Below are positions 48,769-56,494 of a stretch of DNA of 64,000 nucleotides, one piece after another (position 1 is the stretch's first letter; every line of letters starts with the position of its first letter). The DNA lies in the NCBI GenBank assembly GCA_022840405.1, contig JALHJR010000004.1, positions 62,001 to 126,000 of the forward strand. The letters are read 5' to 3'. A model generated the notes under the pieces. The model was given only the letters and a program-made list of their open reading frames with translations, made no database searches and was not told the origin of the DNA. This DNA is from Tepidanaerobacter acetatoxydans_A (GTDB lineage: Bacteria > Bacillota > Thermosediminibacteria > Thermosediminibacterales > Tepidanaerobacteraceae). The position numbers and the translations under genes were made by a program.

Positions 48769-51465
48769 TTGGAACAAATTAACTGGTACTCCCTGGAAAA
48801 AGAGGATATATCCGGAAAATTAAATACAGATTTAAAAAATGGGCTTCCTTCTGATTTGGTTGAAAAGCGTTTGGAATCAATTGGTTACAACGAACTAGTC
48901 GGCAAAAAAGGTGTAACTATTTGGCAAATGTTATTGGAACAATTTAAAGATTTTCTTGTCTTAATCCTCATAGGTGCAAGTTTTGTTTCAGCAATTATCG
49001 GAGAGGTAACTGATGCAGTTGTAATAATACTTATAGTAATTTTAAATGCGGTTTTAGGAGTTATGCAAGAGTTTAGAGCTAATAAAGCTTTGGAAGCTCT
49101 AAAAAAAATGGCGGCACCTGAAGCAAAGGTCATAAGAAATGGGAAAATAATGGAGATTCCATCTCGTGAATTAGTCCCTGGTGACCTTGTGCTTTTAGAA
49201 GCGGGAAATTATGTTCCTGCCGACATTAGACTTGTGGAAAGTGTAAACTTAAAAATTGAAGAAGCATCTCTTACCGGTGAATCAGTTCCTGCAGAAAAAA
49301 ATGCCGAAGTGGTATTGGGCGGAGAAGTACCTTTAGGCGATCGAAGCAACTCAGCTTTTATGGGCACGGTAGTAACCTATGGCAGGGGTAAGGGAATAGT
49401 TGTTGCTACAGGAATGAACACCGAAATAGGTTTAATCGCTGAAATGCTTGAGTCTTACGAAGAAGGGGAAACACCTCTCCAGAAAAAACTAGATGAATTG
49501 GGGAAAATTCTCGGAATTGCAAGTTTAGCCATCTGCGGCATCGTTTTCCTATTAGGCATTTTTCGAGGAATTCCGATTTTGGAAATGTTTATGACATCAG
49601 TCAGCCTTGCAGTTGCAGCTATACCTGAAGGTCTTCCGGCTATAGTAACCATAGTGTTAGCACTTGGTATGCAGCGAATGGTCCAAAAACATGCAATTAT
49701 AAAAAAGCTGCACGCAGTTGAGACACTTGGAAGCACTACCGTCATTTGCTCGGATAAAACAGGTACCTTAACTCAAAATGAAATGACAGCCAGAAAAGTA
49801 TTTGTCAGCAATAAAGTATATTCTATTTCTGGAGAAGGCTATAAACCTCATGGTGATTTTTCAATTGGAAACTCAAAATGTGAACCTTTAGCAGATACTG
49901 ATTTAAAAATGCTTCTAACTATTGGATTGTTGTGTAATGATGCAAAATTAGAAGAAAGTAGTTACGGCGACGAAAAGACATGGCGTATAATAGGAGATCC
50001 AACCGAAGGATGTCTGGTGGTTGCAGCAACAAAAGCAGGTTTAGACACTGATGAATTATGTAATCGCATGCCTCGACTTCAAGAAATACCGTTTGATTCA
50101 GAGCGCAAACGTATGACTACTTTTCATTCATATGAACAAAAATATGTAGCATTTACAAAAGGCGCACCTGATATTATGCTTAATTTATCAAGCAAAATAT
50201 TAAAAAATGGCAAGATCTTCGATATTAATGATGAAGATCGCAAACAAATTTTAGAGGTCAATCATAATATGGCTTCTCAGGCATTACGAGTCTTAGCTTT
50301 TGCATTTAAACCAATAAATGATATCCCTAAAAAGCCCGACCCTGTTGAGATTGAAAAAGACATGGTTTTTGTCGGTCTCATCGGTATGATTGATCCTGCA
50401 AGACCCGAGGCAAAAGACGCCATAAGAATATGTAAAGAGGCTGGTATTAGACCTGTAATGATAACCGGTGATTATAAAGATACCGCTGAGGCTATCGCTC
50501 GGGAGTTAGGTATGATTGATGAAAATTCCAAGGCTCTTACCGGAACAGAGCTTGATATGATGGATGAGCAGCAATTGGCTGCTGCCGCCAAAGAAGTTTC
50601 GGTTTATGCCCGAGTTTCGCCTATCCACAAGCTAAGGATTGTAGATGCAATAAAGCAAAATGGTCATATTGTTGCGATGACCGGTGATGGTGTAAATGAT
50701 GCTCCTGCTCTTAAAAAAGCTGATATCGGTATTGCAATGGGAATTACAGGAACTGATGTCGCAAAAGAAGCTGCTGATATGATTCTAACAGACGATAACT
50801 TTGCGAGCATTGTTTCTGCTGTAGAAGAAGGTAGAGTTATTTACTCAAATATACGTAAATTTATATTTTTCCTCCTGTCGTGTAATATTGCTGAGATACT
50901 AATCATCTTTGTAGCCATGTTGTTTGGTTTGCCAGTGCCACTTAAACCAATTCAGCTTCTATGGCTCAATTTATTAACTGATGCATTTCCCGCTTTGGCT
51001 TTAGGAATGGAAGCTAAAGAGCCTAATATTATGAAAAAGCCACCCAGAAATCCGGATGAACCAATATTAGATAGACAAATGAACTGGCAAATTGCCATTC
51101 AAAGTACTTTTATGACTATTGCAGTTTTAGGCGTCTTTGTGTTTTCTTTGAACAATACTTCAAATTTGGAAATTGCACGGACCTATGCCTTTGCTACTTT
51201 AATTTTCAGTGAACTTTTAAGGGCTTATACATCTCGTTCGGAAACTTTATCAGTATTTAAAATAGGCTTTTTCAGTAATAAATTTATGGTAGGAGGAACT
51301 CTAGTATCTTTCTTGCTACTGCTAGTTGTACTATATGTACCGGCATTAAGATATATATTTGATACGGTAAAACTTTCAATTTATGATTGGGATATTATAG
51401 TGCTCTTTGGTATAATGCCCTTCTTAGCTGCAGAAATAGGTAAAATGTTTTTGAAGTCAAAATAA
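48769..51465 (+). CDS. Cation-translocating P-type ATPase (probable Mn2+/Ca2+ exporter)
   Basis: P2A-type ATPase of 898 aa. Actuator motif EEASLTGESVPAEK, phosphorylation site CSDKTGTLTQNEM, ATP-binding FTKGAPDIML, hinge MTGDGVNDAPALKKADIG, and ten membrane helices. Ion-site residues resemble SERCA: PEGLP in helix 4, NIAE in helix 5, and LNLLTDAFPALALG in helix 6. The TTG start follows AAGGAGGA. The upstream Mn2+ riboswitch points to manganese export, as for YoaB-type pumps, although calcium transport cannot be excluded. The only complete plus-strand gene in the window. Confidence 0.93.
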   Translation: MEQINWYSLEKEDISGKLNTDLKNGLPSDLVEKRLESIGYNELVGKKGVTIWQMLLEQFKDFLVLILIGASFVSAIIGEVTDAVVIILIVILNAVLGVMQEFRANKALEALKKMAAPEAKVIRNGKIMEIPSRELVPGDLVLLEAGNYVPADIRLVESVNLKIEEASLTGESVPAEKNAEVVLGGEVPLGDRSNSAFMGTVVTYGRGKGIVVATGMNTEIGLIAEMLESYEEGETPLQKKLDELGKILGIASLAICGIVFLLGIFRGIPILEMFMTSVSLAVAAIPEGLPAIVTIVLALGMQRMVQKHAIIKKLHAVETLGSTTVICSDKTGTLTQNEMTARKVFVSNKVYSISGEGYKPHGDFSIGNSKCEPLADTDLKMLLTIGLLCNDAKLEESSYGDEKTWRIIGDPTEGCLVVAATKAGLDTDELCNRMPRLQEIPFDSERKRMTTFHSYEQKYVAFTKGAPDIMLNLSSKILKNGKIFDINDEDRKQILEVNHNMASQALRVLAFAFKPINDIPKKPDPVEIEKDMVFVGLIGMIDPARPEAKDAIRICKEAGIRPVMITGDYKDTAEAIARELGMIDENSKALTGTELDMMDEQQLAAAAKEVSVYARVSPIHKLRIVDAIKQNGHIVAMTGDGVNDAPALKKADIGIAMGITGTDVAKEAADMILTDDNFASIVSAVEEGRVIYSNIRKFIFFLLSCNIAEILIIFVAMLFGLPVPLKPIQLLWLNLLTDAFPALALGMEAKEPNIMKKPPRNPDEPILDRQMNWQIAIQSTFMTIAVLGVFVFSLNNTSNLEIARTYAFATLIFSELLRAYTSRSETLSVFKIGFFSNKFMVGGTLVSFLLLLVVLYVPALRYIFDTVKLSIYDWDIIVLFGIMPFLAAEIGKMFLKSK

Positions 51466-51496
51466 AGATGAGCCCGAATGGGCTCATCTTTATTTT
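51459..51496. terminator. Bidirectional terminator between the P-type ATPase and fur
   Basis: 17-bp perfect stem AAAATAAAGATGAGCCC with complement and GAAT loop; A-rich and T-rich flanks let it serve both convergent genes. It overlaps both stop codons. Confidence 0.92.
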
Positions 51497-51948
51497 GTTT
51501 CTTTGCAATTCTTACAATACCCGAAGAATTTCACCATATGATCTAAAACTGTGAAATCGTTGCTTTTATAGATTTTTCCCTCTAATTCATCTAATAAATC
51601 ATCATCAAACTCATAAACATTTCCACACTTAATACAAATCAAATGGTGATGCTGATGTCTCTGGTCATCACTTAATTCATACCTATAACATCCATCATTA
51701 AAATCCAATTTTTTTATAATATTAAAGTCATCAAATAATTGCAAGGTTCTATATATAGTAGCAAGACCTACATCGGGAAATTTATTCTTTACCAATTCAT
51801 AAATATCTTCCGTACTAAGATGTTTCGACTGATTCTCAATAAGTACATCAAGTGTAGCTCTTCTTTGGGGTGTAAGCCTACACTCTTTCTCTTTTAGTTT
51901 CTCTTCAATGAACCTCATTTTGTATTTTTTTTCTTCATCTGTCAACAA
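51490..51948 (-). CDS. fur: Fur family metalloregulator
   Basis: DNA-binding repressor that senses Fe2+ or a related metal/peroxide. The 152-aa protein has the winged helix CRLTPQRRATLDVLI and DVGLATIYRTLQLFDD, the metal-binding DQRHQHHHLICIKCGNVYEF, and a second Cys pair GYCKNCKE for the structural zinc. The TTG at 51948 is preferred because CCAGGAG precedes it and no site precedes the ATG at 51966. Whether it is Fur, PerR or Zur is not settled; the HxHHH-CxxC pattern fits Fur. Confidence 0.92.
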   Translation of the reverse strand: MLTDEEKKYKMRFIEEKLKEKECRLTPQRRATLDVLIENQSKHLSTEDIYELVKNKFPDVGLATIYRTLQLFDDFNIIKKLDFNDGCYRYELSDDQRHQHHHLICIKCGNVYEFDDDLLDELEGKIYKSNDFTVLDHMVKFFGYCKNCKETK

Positions 51949-51985
51949 AAATACCACTCCTGGCATCTATGCGTTTTTGTATATA

Positions 51986-52014
51986 AGTATATTGCAAATA
52001 ATATTCATTGTCAA
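51986..52014 (-). promoter_or_regulatory. fur promoter with a Fur-box-like spacer
   Basis: TTGACA (52014-52009), 17 bp, TATACT (51991-51986). The spacer holds TGAATATTATTTGCA (52007-51993), which matches 10 of the 14 specified positions of the Fur/PerR consensus TGATAATNATTATCA, suggesting autoregulation. Box assignment is tentative. Confidence 0.6.
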
Positions 52015-52018
52015 GAAT

Positions 52019-53590
52019 TTAAAATTTTATAAATACAGCATCAGAAACATCTTTTATTTTTTTTATTTCGTCCAATACATTTTCCGGAATTTCTTCATCA
52101 GTCCCTAATACCATCAAGGCTTCGCCTCTAAACGATTTACGCCCCAATTGCATATAAGCAATATTGATATCATTACGTCCTAAAAGATTTCCCACTTCAC
52201 CTACTATGCCAGGTCTATCTCGATGAAATGACATTAACGCATAGCCTTTCGGAATGAGGTCTATTTTATAATCGTCAACAGCAATTATCCTCTGCTCATT
52301 TTTTTCAAAAACCGTTCCCGATACACTGCCTACTCCCTTATCTGTGGTAATTTTTAAAATCACATTACCCGGTGCATCCTGATCTTTGCTTATCTTCTTT
52401 TCTATAATCTTAATGCCACGTTCCTTAGCTAAAAAATAAGCATTGACCAAGTTGGCTGGAATTTCTAAGATATTTGTTAAAATGCCTTTTATGCCTGCTG
52501 TAGTAATTGGTTTTACGTCAAATCTCGTAATCTTACCGGTATATATCATTTCAACTTCACTAATGCGGCCATTTTTTAGCTGAGTATAAAGTGAGCCCAT
52601 TTTTTCAGCTAATTCTATAAAAGGCTTTATCTCGTTGTATTCTTCAGGCCTAACAGTTATCATATTTACAGGATTTTTGACCATCTCCCCTTTTAATGCT
52701 CTGATAATATCCTTTGCTACATCCACTGCCACGTTAACCTGAGCTTCTGCCGTCGAAGCACCAAGATGCGGTGTTGCAATTACATTTGGCAAATCAATAA
52801 GCGGACTTTCCAGCGGCGGTTCATGCTCAAATACATCGAGAGCACAAGCAGCTACTTTACCTGAAACAAGTGCATCATAAAGAGCAGTTTCATCAATTAT
52901 GCCTCCACGAGCACAATTAATGATTATAACTTTATCTTTCATCATGGCAATACGCTCTTTATCAATCATATGATAAGTTGTCTTTGTAAGAGGAACGTGA
53001 AATGTTATAAAATCAGCTTCTTTAATTACTGTTTCCAAATCAGCTACTTTTATATGAATATTTTCCACATGATCTTTTATCACATATGGATCATATGCCA
53101 AAACATTCATTCCTAAGCCGATTGCCTTATATGCTACGTCTTTACCAATTCGTCCTAAACCCACAACGCCAAGAGTTTTCCCTCGAAGCTCTACACCTAC
53201 AAAACTCTTTCTATCCCATTTTTTACTTTTTAGGCTTGCTACTGCTGCCGGTATATTTCTAGCTGCAGCCATTAGTAATGCTACTGTATGTTCACTAGCT
53301 GCTATAGTATTTCCTTCCGGGGCATTTACTACTAAAATACCTTTTCTGGTTGCAGAATCAATATCGATGTTATCAACGCCAACACCTGCTCTGCCAATAA
53401 CCTTTAAATTGCTTTTATCTATGATGTTTTTCGTAACTTTTGTCGCACTTCGAACAACAAGTGCATCATAATCCTGAATTATTTCCATAAGTTGTTCTTC
53501 ACTTAAGTTTGTCTTAACATCAACATCAAATCCCTGTTTTAAAATGTCAATACCTTCATGTGCAAGATCATCACTTACTAAAATCCGCAT
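52019..53590 (-). CDS. serA: D-3-phosphoglycerate dehydrogenase
   Basis: Oxidises 3-phosphoglycerate in the first step of serine synthesis. The 523-aa protein is the long form: substrate domain, NAD domain with VVGLGRIGKDVAYKAIGLG and catalytic Arg/Glu/His in NCARGGIIDE and TPHLGASTAEAQ, an intervening domain, and a C-terminal ACT domain (ALMSFHRDRPGIVGEVGNLL) for serine feedback. The ATG at 53590 follows AAAGGAGAAGG. It is preceded by an aminotransferase remnant and a Ser-specific T-box. Confidence 0.97.
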   Translation of the reverse strand: MRILVSDDLAHEGIDILKQGFDVDVKTNLSEEQLMEIIQDYDALVVRSATKVTKNIIDKSNLKVIGRAGVGVDNIDIDSATRKGILVVNAPEGNTIAASEHTVALLMAAARNIPAAVASLKSKKWDRKSFVGVELRGKTLGVVGLGRIGKDVAYKAIGLGMNVLAYDPYVIKDHVENIHIKVADLETVIKEADFITFHVPLTKTTYHMIDKERIAMMKDKVIIINCARGGIIDETALYDALVSGKVAACALDVFEHEPPLESPLIDLPNVIATPHLGASTAEAQVNVAVDVAKDIIRALKGEMVKNPVNMITVRPEEYNEIKPFIELAEKMGSLYTQLKNGRISEVEMIYTGKITRFDVKPITTAGIKGILTNILEIPANLVNAYFLAKERGIKIIEKKISKDQDAPGNVILKITTDKGVGSVSGTVFEKNEQRIIAVDDYKIDLIPKGYALMSFHRDRPGIVGEVGNLLGRNDINIAYMQLGRKSFRGEALMVLGTDEEIPENVLDEIKKIKDVSDAVFIKF

Positions 53591-53594
53591 TTTT

Positions 53595-53733
53595 ACCTTC
53601 TCCTTTTGCAAAAATCTTTTCGGCTGCACTTATACCAGCCCAAATAAGTATTCATCATTTATTGCCATTTCCAATCAGTTTTAAGATCCACTGCTCCTAA
53701 ACAACTTATCGCATCAACTAAGACCAGTGCTGG
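53595..53733 (-). pseudogene. Eroded class V aminotransferase gene upstream of serA
   Basis: Between the T-box terminator and serA the minus strand still encodes DPALVLVDAISCLGAVDLKT (53726-53667), closely resembling the PLP-site region of serine-pyruvate/alanine-glyoxylate aminotransferases, then a stop. In another frame, WAGISAAEKIFAKGE (about 53646-53602) resembles the C-terminus of the same family. Most of the gene is deleted. Such aminotransferases normally pair with serA for serine synthesis. The match is by my reading, not a search. Confidence 0.6.
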
Positions 53734-53785
53734 ATCATTTTACCACTCTCCCAAATACTTACAAATATGTAGTTAAAAATATAAT

Positions 53786-53812
53786 AAAAAAACCGCCCAA
53801 TGCAAGGGGCGG
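53786..53812 (-). terminator. Terminator of the serA T-box
   Basis: CCGCCCC TTGCAT TGGGCGG followed by seven T on the minus strand, immediately after the T-box sequence. Confidence 0.92.
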
Positions 53813-54010
53813 AATTTACCGCGTTGCCACCCTATTTCAGTTTCCCAAAATATGCAACCCTTTAGAAAATTTAACGGTTAAAACCGTTTGACTCTTCGTC
53901 AACGACTCCAAGGCGGAAATAAAGCATTTTTACCGATTTACACCACCCATCGGCTCTCTTTAAAAAAACATCTTTAACTTTCCTTTTCATAGTCTTTAAC
54001 TGATTAAATT
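53786..54010 (-). ncRNA. T-box leader of the serA operon, specifier TCC (Ser)
   Basis: Contains the T-box core GGGTGGCAACGCGG (about 53834-53821), a terminator, and a Stem I with the AG bulge AGAGAG and distal loop GGTGGTGTAA closed by CCGAT/ATCGG. The lower part of Stem I places TCC (53917-53915) followed by a purine and the CCTT helix strand, so tRNA-Ser is the likely effector. Uncharged tRNA-Ser would allow readthrough into serA. Confidence 0.88.
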
Positions 54011-54017
54011 ATAAATT

Positions 54018-54046
54018 ATTATAGAGCAGGTTAGCCATCCTGTCAA
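54018..54046 (-). promoter_or_regulatory. Sigma-A promoter of the serA T-box leader
   Basis: TTGACA (54046-54041), 17-bp spacer, TATAAT (54023-54018). Confidence 0.85.
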
Positions 54047-54061
54047 GTTTTTTAACAGTAC

Positions 54062-54364
54062 TTATTCATCAAAATCAACAAAATCATCTTCATCATCCAG
54101 TTCAAACTCATCCACACATAGCGTTTCCCATGCATCCTTCACCATTTCAAATTCCCCGTCATCTTCAACTTCTGAAAGAACTTCCTCACCATTTTCATCA
54201 GTATCAACTCGAAAGATATATGCTTCCGCTTCCGCTTCCTCTTCTTCACTAATGGGAATTAAAATCGCATAGTCAGTATCCTCAACATTAACAACTCCTA
54301 ATACCTCAAATACGGCTTCCTCACCATTTTCATCCAATAATGTTATAGTTTCTAACTCATCCAT
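54062..54364 (-). CDS. DUF1292 domain-containing protein
   Basis: A 100-aa, very acidic protein (YrzB-like). It has TITLLDENGEEAVFEVLGVV followed by DTDYAILIPI and IFRVDTDENGEEVLSEVED, the two halves of DUF1292. It is widely conserved in Firmicutes next to ruvX/yqgF and ireB/yrzL, as here. Function unknown. Confidence 0.9.
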   Translation of the reverse strand: MDELETITLLDENGEEAVFEVLGVVNVEDTDYAILIPISEEEEAEAEAYIFRVDTDENGEEVLSEVEDDGEFEMVKDAWETLCVDEFELDDEDDFVDFDE

Positions 54365-54415
54365 ATGTTTTTCAACTCCAATTCACTTTGAATTAAAATT
54401 ATTTTATAGTAATTT

Positions 54416-54847
54416 CTATCTAGTGTCAACTCCATATTTAGAGTCCAAATAACTTTGAAGTATTAATACAGCTGCTAGTTTATCAATAACTCCTTTCCTT
54501 TTTTGACGTGAAACATCTGCTTCAATCAAAATTCTTTCTGCTGCCGCAGTAGTCAACCTTTCATCCCAAAACTCCAAATCAATACTTATAGCTTTTTGTA
54601 GCTTCTTCGTATAATTCTCAACCGCTTCACTGCTAGGCCCTAGTGTACCGTTCATATTTTTGGGCAGCCCAACTATAACCTTTGTAACATTATAATCCGA
54701 AATAATCTGGCATATTCTATCTATGTCCTTATTTTTACCATCATTCTTTCTTTCTATTACACCTATCCCTTGAGCAGTTAAACCAAGTTCATCAGATATA
54801 GCGACACCTACTCTTTTTTCACCAACATCCAAACCTAAAATACGCAT
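54416..54847 (-). CDS. ruvX: Holliday junction resolvase-like protein RuvX (YqgF)
   Basis: RNase H-fold nuclease required for 16S rRNA 5'-end processing in E. coli and possibly for DNA junctions. The 143-aa protein has LGLDVGEKRVGVAISDE (catalytic Asp), VIVGLPKNMNGTLGPSSEAV, and FWDERLTTAAAERIL, ending with the KGVIDKLAAVLILQSYLD signature. It lies 51 bp upstream of the DUF1292 gene in the usual order. Confidence 0.95.
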   Translation of the reverse strand: MRILGLDVGEKRVGVAISDELGLTAQGIGVIERKNDGKNKDIDRICQIISDYNVTKVIVGLPKNMNGTLGPSSEAVENYTKKLQKAISIDLEFWDERLTTAAAERILIEADVSRQKRKGVIDKLAAVLILQSYLDSKYGVDTR

Positions 54848-54862
54848 TAAAGTTTGCCCCTT

Positions 54863-55810
54863 TTAAAGGATTTTTATACAAAACTCAGGACAATATCCCG
54901 AACAATAACCGCATAGTATGCAGGCATCAGGATTAACCGTAGAATGGCCATTGACAACATGCAGCGCATTATAAAGGCAATGCTTTACACATTCTCCACA
55001 ACCTACGCACCAATCTTCAATCAACAGTTTTCTCTTCTCACTGCTCAATCTTTCCTCTATATGTGAATCTACAGTTTTGGCCTCAAAAATACTTATATTT
55101 GCAACAACTTCATCATTAGATTTCATACCAACTGCTACAGAATGTAAATACGGAAATGAAAGTATATAGGAAAATGCTCGCTTTTTATCGCTTATTAAAT
55201 TTCCCCCACCTAAGGCTTTCATTGCATAGATACCTTTCCCATTCTTATATGCTCTTTCTATGGCCTTTTCCATATCTTGCAAACTTCCGTCTTTTATGCC
55301 TATTCCTCGGAAATTTATTATTGGATGAATGACTTCGATTTCTTCCATATCGGCTGCAGCATTAACCACTTCTACCGTATGTGTTGAAACACCAATCGCC
55401 TTTATTAATCCCTTTGCCCGAGCATCCACCAAATATTCCAAAGCCTCTCTATGGCCTTTTAGTGTTAGCCTTGTTTCTTGCTCATGAAGCATGAATATGT
55501 CTATAACATCTTTGCCTGTTTCCTTTCTGGCTTTTTCTACACTTTTCTTCATCCCTTCATAGGTATAGGCATAAGACTTCGTAGATATAATAAAATCTTT
55601 TTTTGACCTTGCAAGTGCTTTATTTATGTAACAATAGTTTTGATAAAATTCAGCCGTATCTATAAAATTAACACCCATATCCATCGCAGAAAGTATAATA
55701 TCTGCCCCATCGTCAACTGGTAAGCCAGCTTGAAGAGGGCTTATTGTCAAACTGCCAAAACACAAGCGAGATACTTTTAAATTTGTATATCCCAGATTTA
55801 CATATTCCAT
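54863..55810 (-). CDS. Aldo/keto reductase with C-terminal ferredoxin domain
   Basis: The 315-aa protein has an NADPH-dependent TIM-barrel domain with FIDTAEFYQNYCYINKAL (catalytic Asp, Tyr), IISTKSYAYT (Lys) and FMLHEQETRL (His), and then two CxxCxxC motifs of a [4Fe-4S] pair (CVGCGECVKHC and CILCGYCSGYC). This fused form is frequent in anaerobes and may use ferredoxin. Substrate unknown. The gap upstream contains an operator-like palindrome that could control it. Confidence 0.9.
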   Translation of the reverse strand: MEYVNLGYTNLKVSRLCFGSLTISPLQAGLPVDDGADIILSAMDMGVNFIDTAEFYQNYCYINKALARSKKDFIISTKSYAYTYEGMKKSVEKARKETGKDVIDIFMLHEQETRLTLKGHREALEYLVDARAKGLIKAIGVSTHTVEVVNAAADMEEIEVIHPIINFRGIGIKDGSLQDMEKAIERAYKNGKGIYAMKALGGGNLISDKKRAFSYILSFPYLHSVAVGMKSNDEVVANISIFEAKTVDSHIEERLSSEKRKLLIEDWCVGCGECVKHCLYNALHVVNGHSTVNPDACILCGYCSGYCPEFCIKIL

Positions 55811-55907
55811 GTTTCTCGAACCTCTTTACAAAGATAAAATAACATAATCTCATTTATATTCTATATGGACTTTTATACTGCTAATACGAAGTATAAATTA
55901 AATACCA

Positions 55908-55939
55908 ATCATAACCTTGATTCTACCGTAGAAGGTAAA
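55908..55939 (-). promoter_or_regulatory. MerR-type promoter candidate before the aldo/keto reductase
   Basis: TTTACC (55939-55934), a 20-bp spacer, TATGAT (55913-55908). The spacer region is a near-palindrome, with outer ACCTT/AAGGT (55936-55914) and inner TTCTAC/GTAGAA, as in promoters remodelled by MerR-family activators. No MerR gene is in view. Confidence 0.35.
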
Positions 55940-55996
55940 TTTTAGCCCAGAAATGTCAATATATTGTTTTAGATTTAATAAAAACGCTATATGTTG

Positions 55997-56076
55997 ACCA
56001 TCAATTTGAGAAAACAGGGTTTTTACATTAGAATCAACCATCAATTTGAGAAAACAGGGTTTTTACATTAGAATCA
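55997..56076. repeat. Exact tandem duplication of a 40-bp unit
   Basis: Units 55997-56036 and 56037-56076 are identical over 40 bp and begin ACCATCAATTTGAG. There is no spacer between them and no third copy in the window. Confidence 0.95.
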
Positions 56077-56209
56077 AGCTTAAATGGTTAGAGTTTTTAA
56101 GAGCATCTTTTTGAATCAGTTAGCTTTGATTTTTTTGAAGAAAATATCGGCAGGCAATGTCCAAATCGCATTAAAACGGCACTACCTGTCGATTTAAAAG
56201 TTTAAACAG

Positions 56210-56467
56210 TTATTTAGTTTCAATATAGCTTTTTAATAATTCTTCTAGCAATTCATCCCGTTCAAGTTTCCTAATAAGGTTTCTGGCATTATTATGACTG
56301 GTAATATATGCTGGATCGCCAGATAAAAGGTAGCCCACAATTTGGTTTATTGGATTATATCCTTTTTCTTTTAGTGCTGTACAAACCTCTTTTAGAATTG
56401 TTCGAACATCAATGTCGATTTCCTTATCTACTTTAAATTTAACAGTTTCATCCATTTTTTGCCCCAT
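56210..56467 (-). CDS. ireB: IreB family regulatory phosphoprotein
   Basis: Small protein (DUF965) that in Enterococcus is phosphorylated by the PASTA kinase IreK and negatively regulates cephalosporin resistance. The 85-aa product is typical: VRTILKEVCTALKEKGYNPI, NQIVGYLLSGDPAYITSHN and ARNLIRKLERDELLEEL. ATG 8 bp after GGAGGG. It lies 27 bp after alaS, the conserved alaS-ireB-ruvX order interrupted here by the aldo/keto reductase. Confidence 0.94.
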   Translation of the reverse strand: MGQKMDETVKFKVDKEIDIDVRTILKEVCTALKEKGYNPINQIVGYLLSGDPAYITSHNNARNLIRKLERDELLEELLKSYIETK

Positions 56468-56494
56468 TTAAATCTCCCTCCATTTGCTTTTGTA

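Larger units (their letters stand above)
55811..56209. other. 399-bp gap between ireB and the aldo/keto reductase gene
   Basis: Holds a 40-bp tandem duplication and an operator-like inverted repeat. A 47-codon open frame (56050-55907, minus) lacks a ribosome site and spans the repeat, so I do not call it. A minus-strand stretch near 56170-56120 reads like eroded coding DNA but matches nothing I know. Confidence 0.5.

Noticed and set aside
55907..56050. 47-codon open frame on the minus strand in the ireB gap
   Set aside because: No ribosome site, it runs through the 40-bp duplication, and no recognisable motif.
55997..56076. CRISPR array
   Set aside because: The two repeat units are directly abutting with no spacers, and there are no cas genes.
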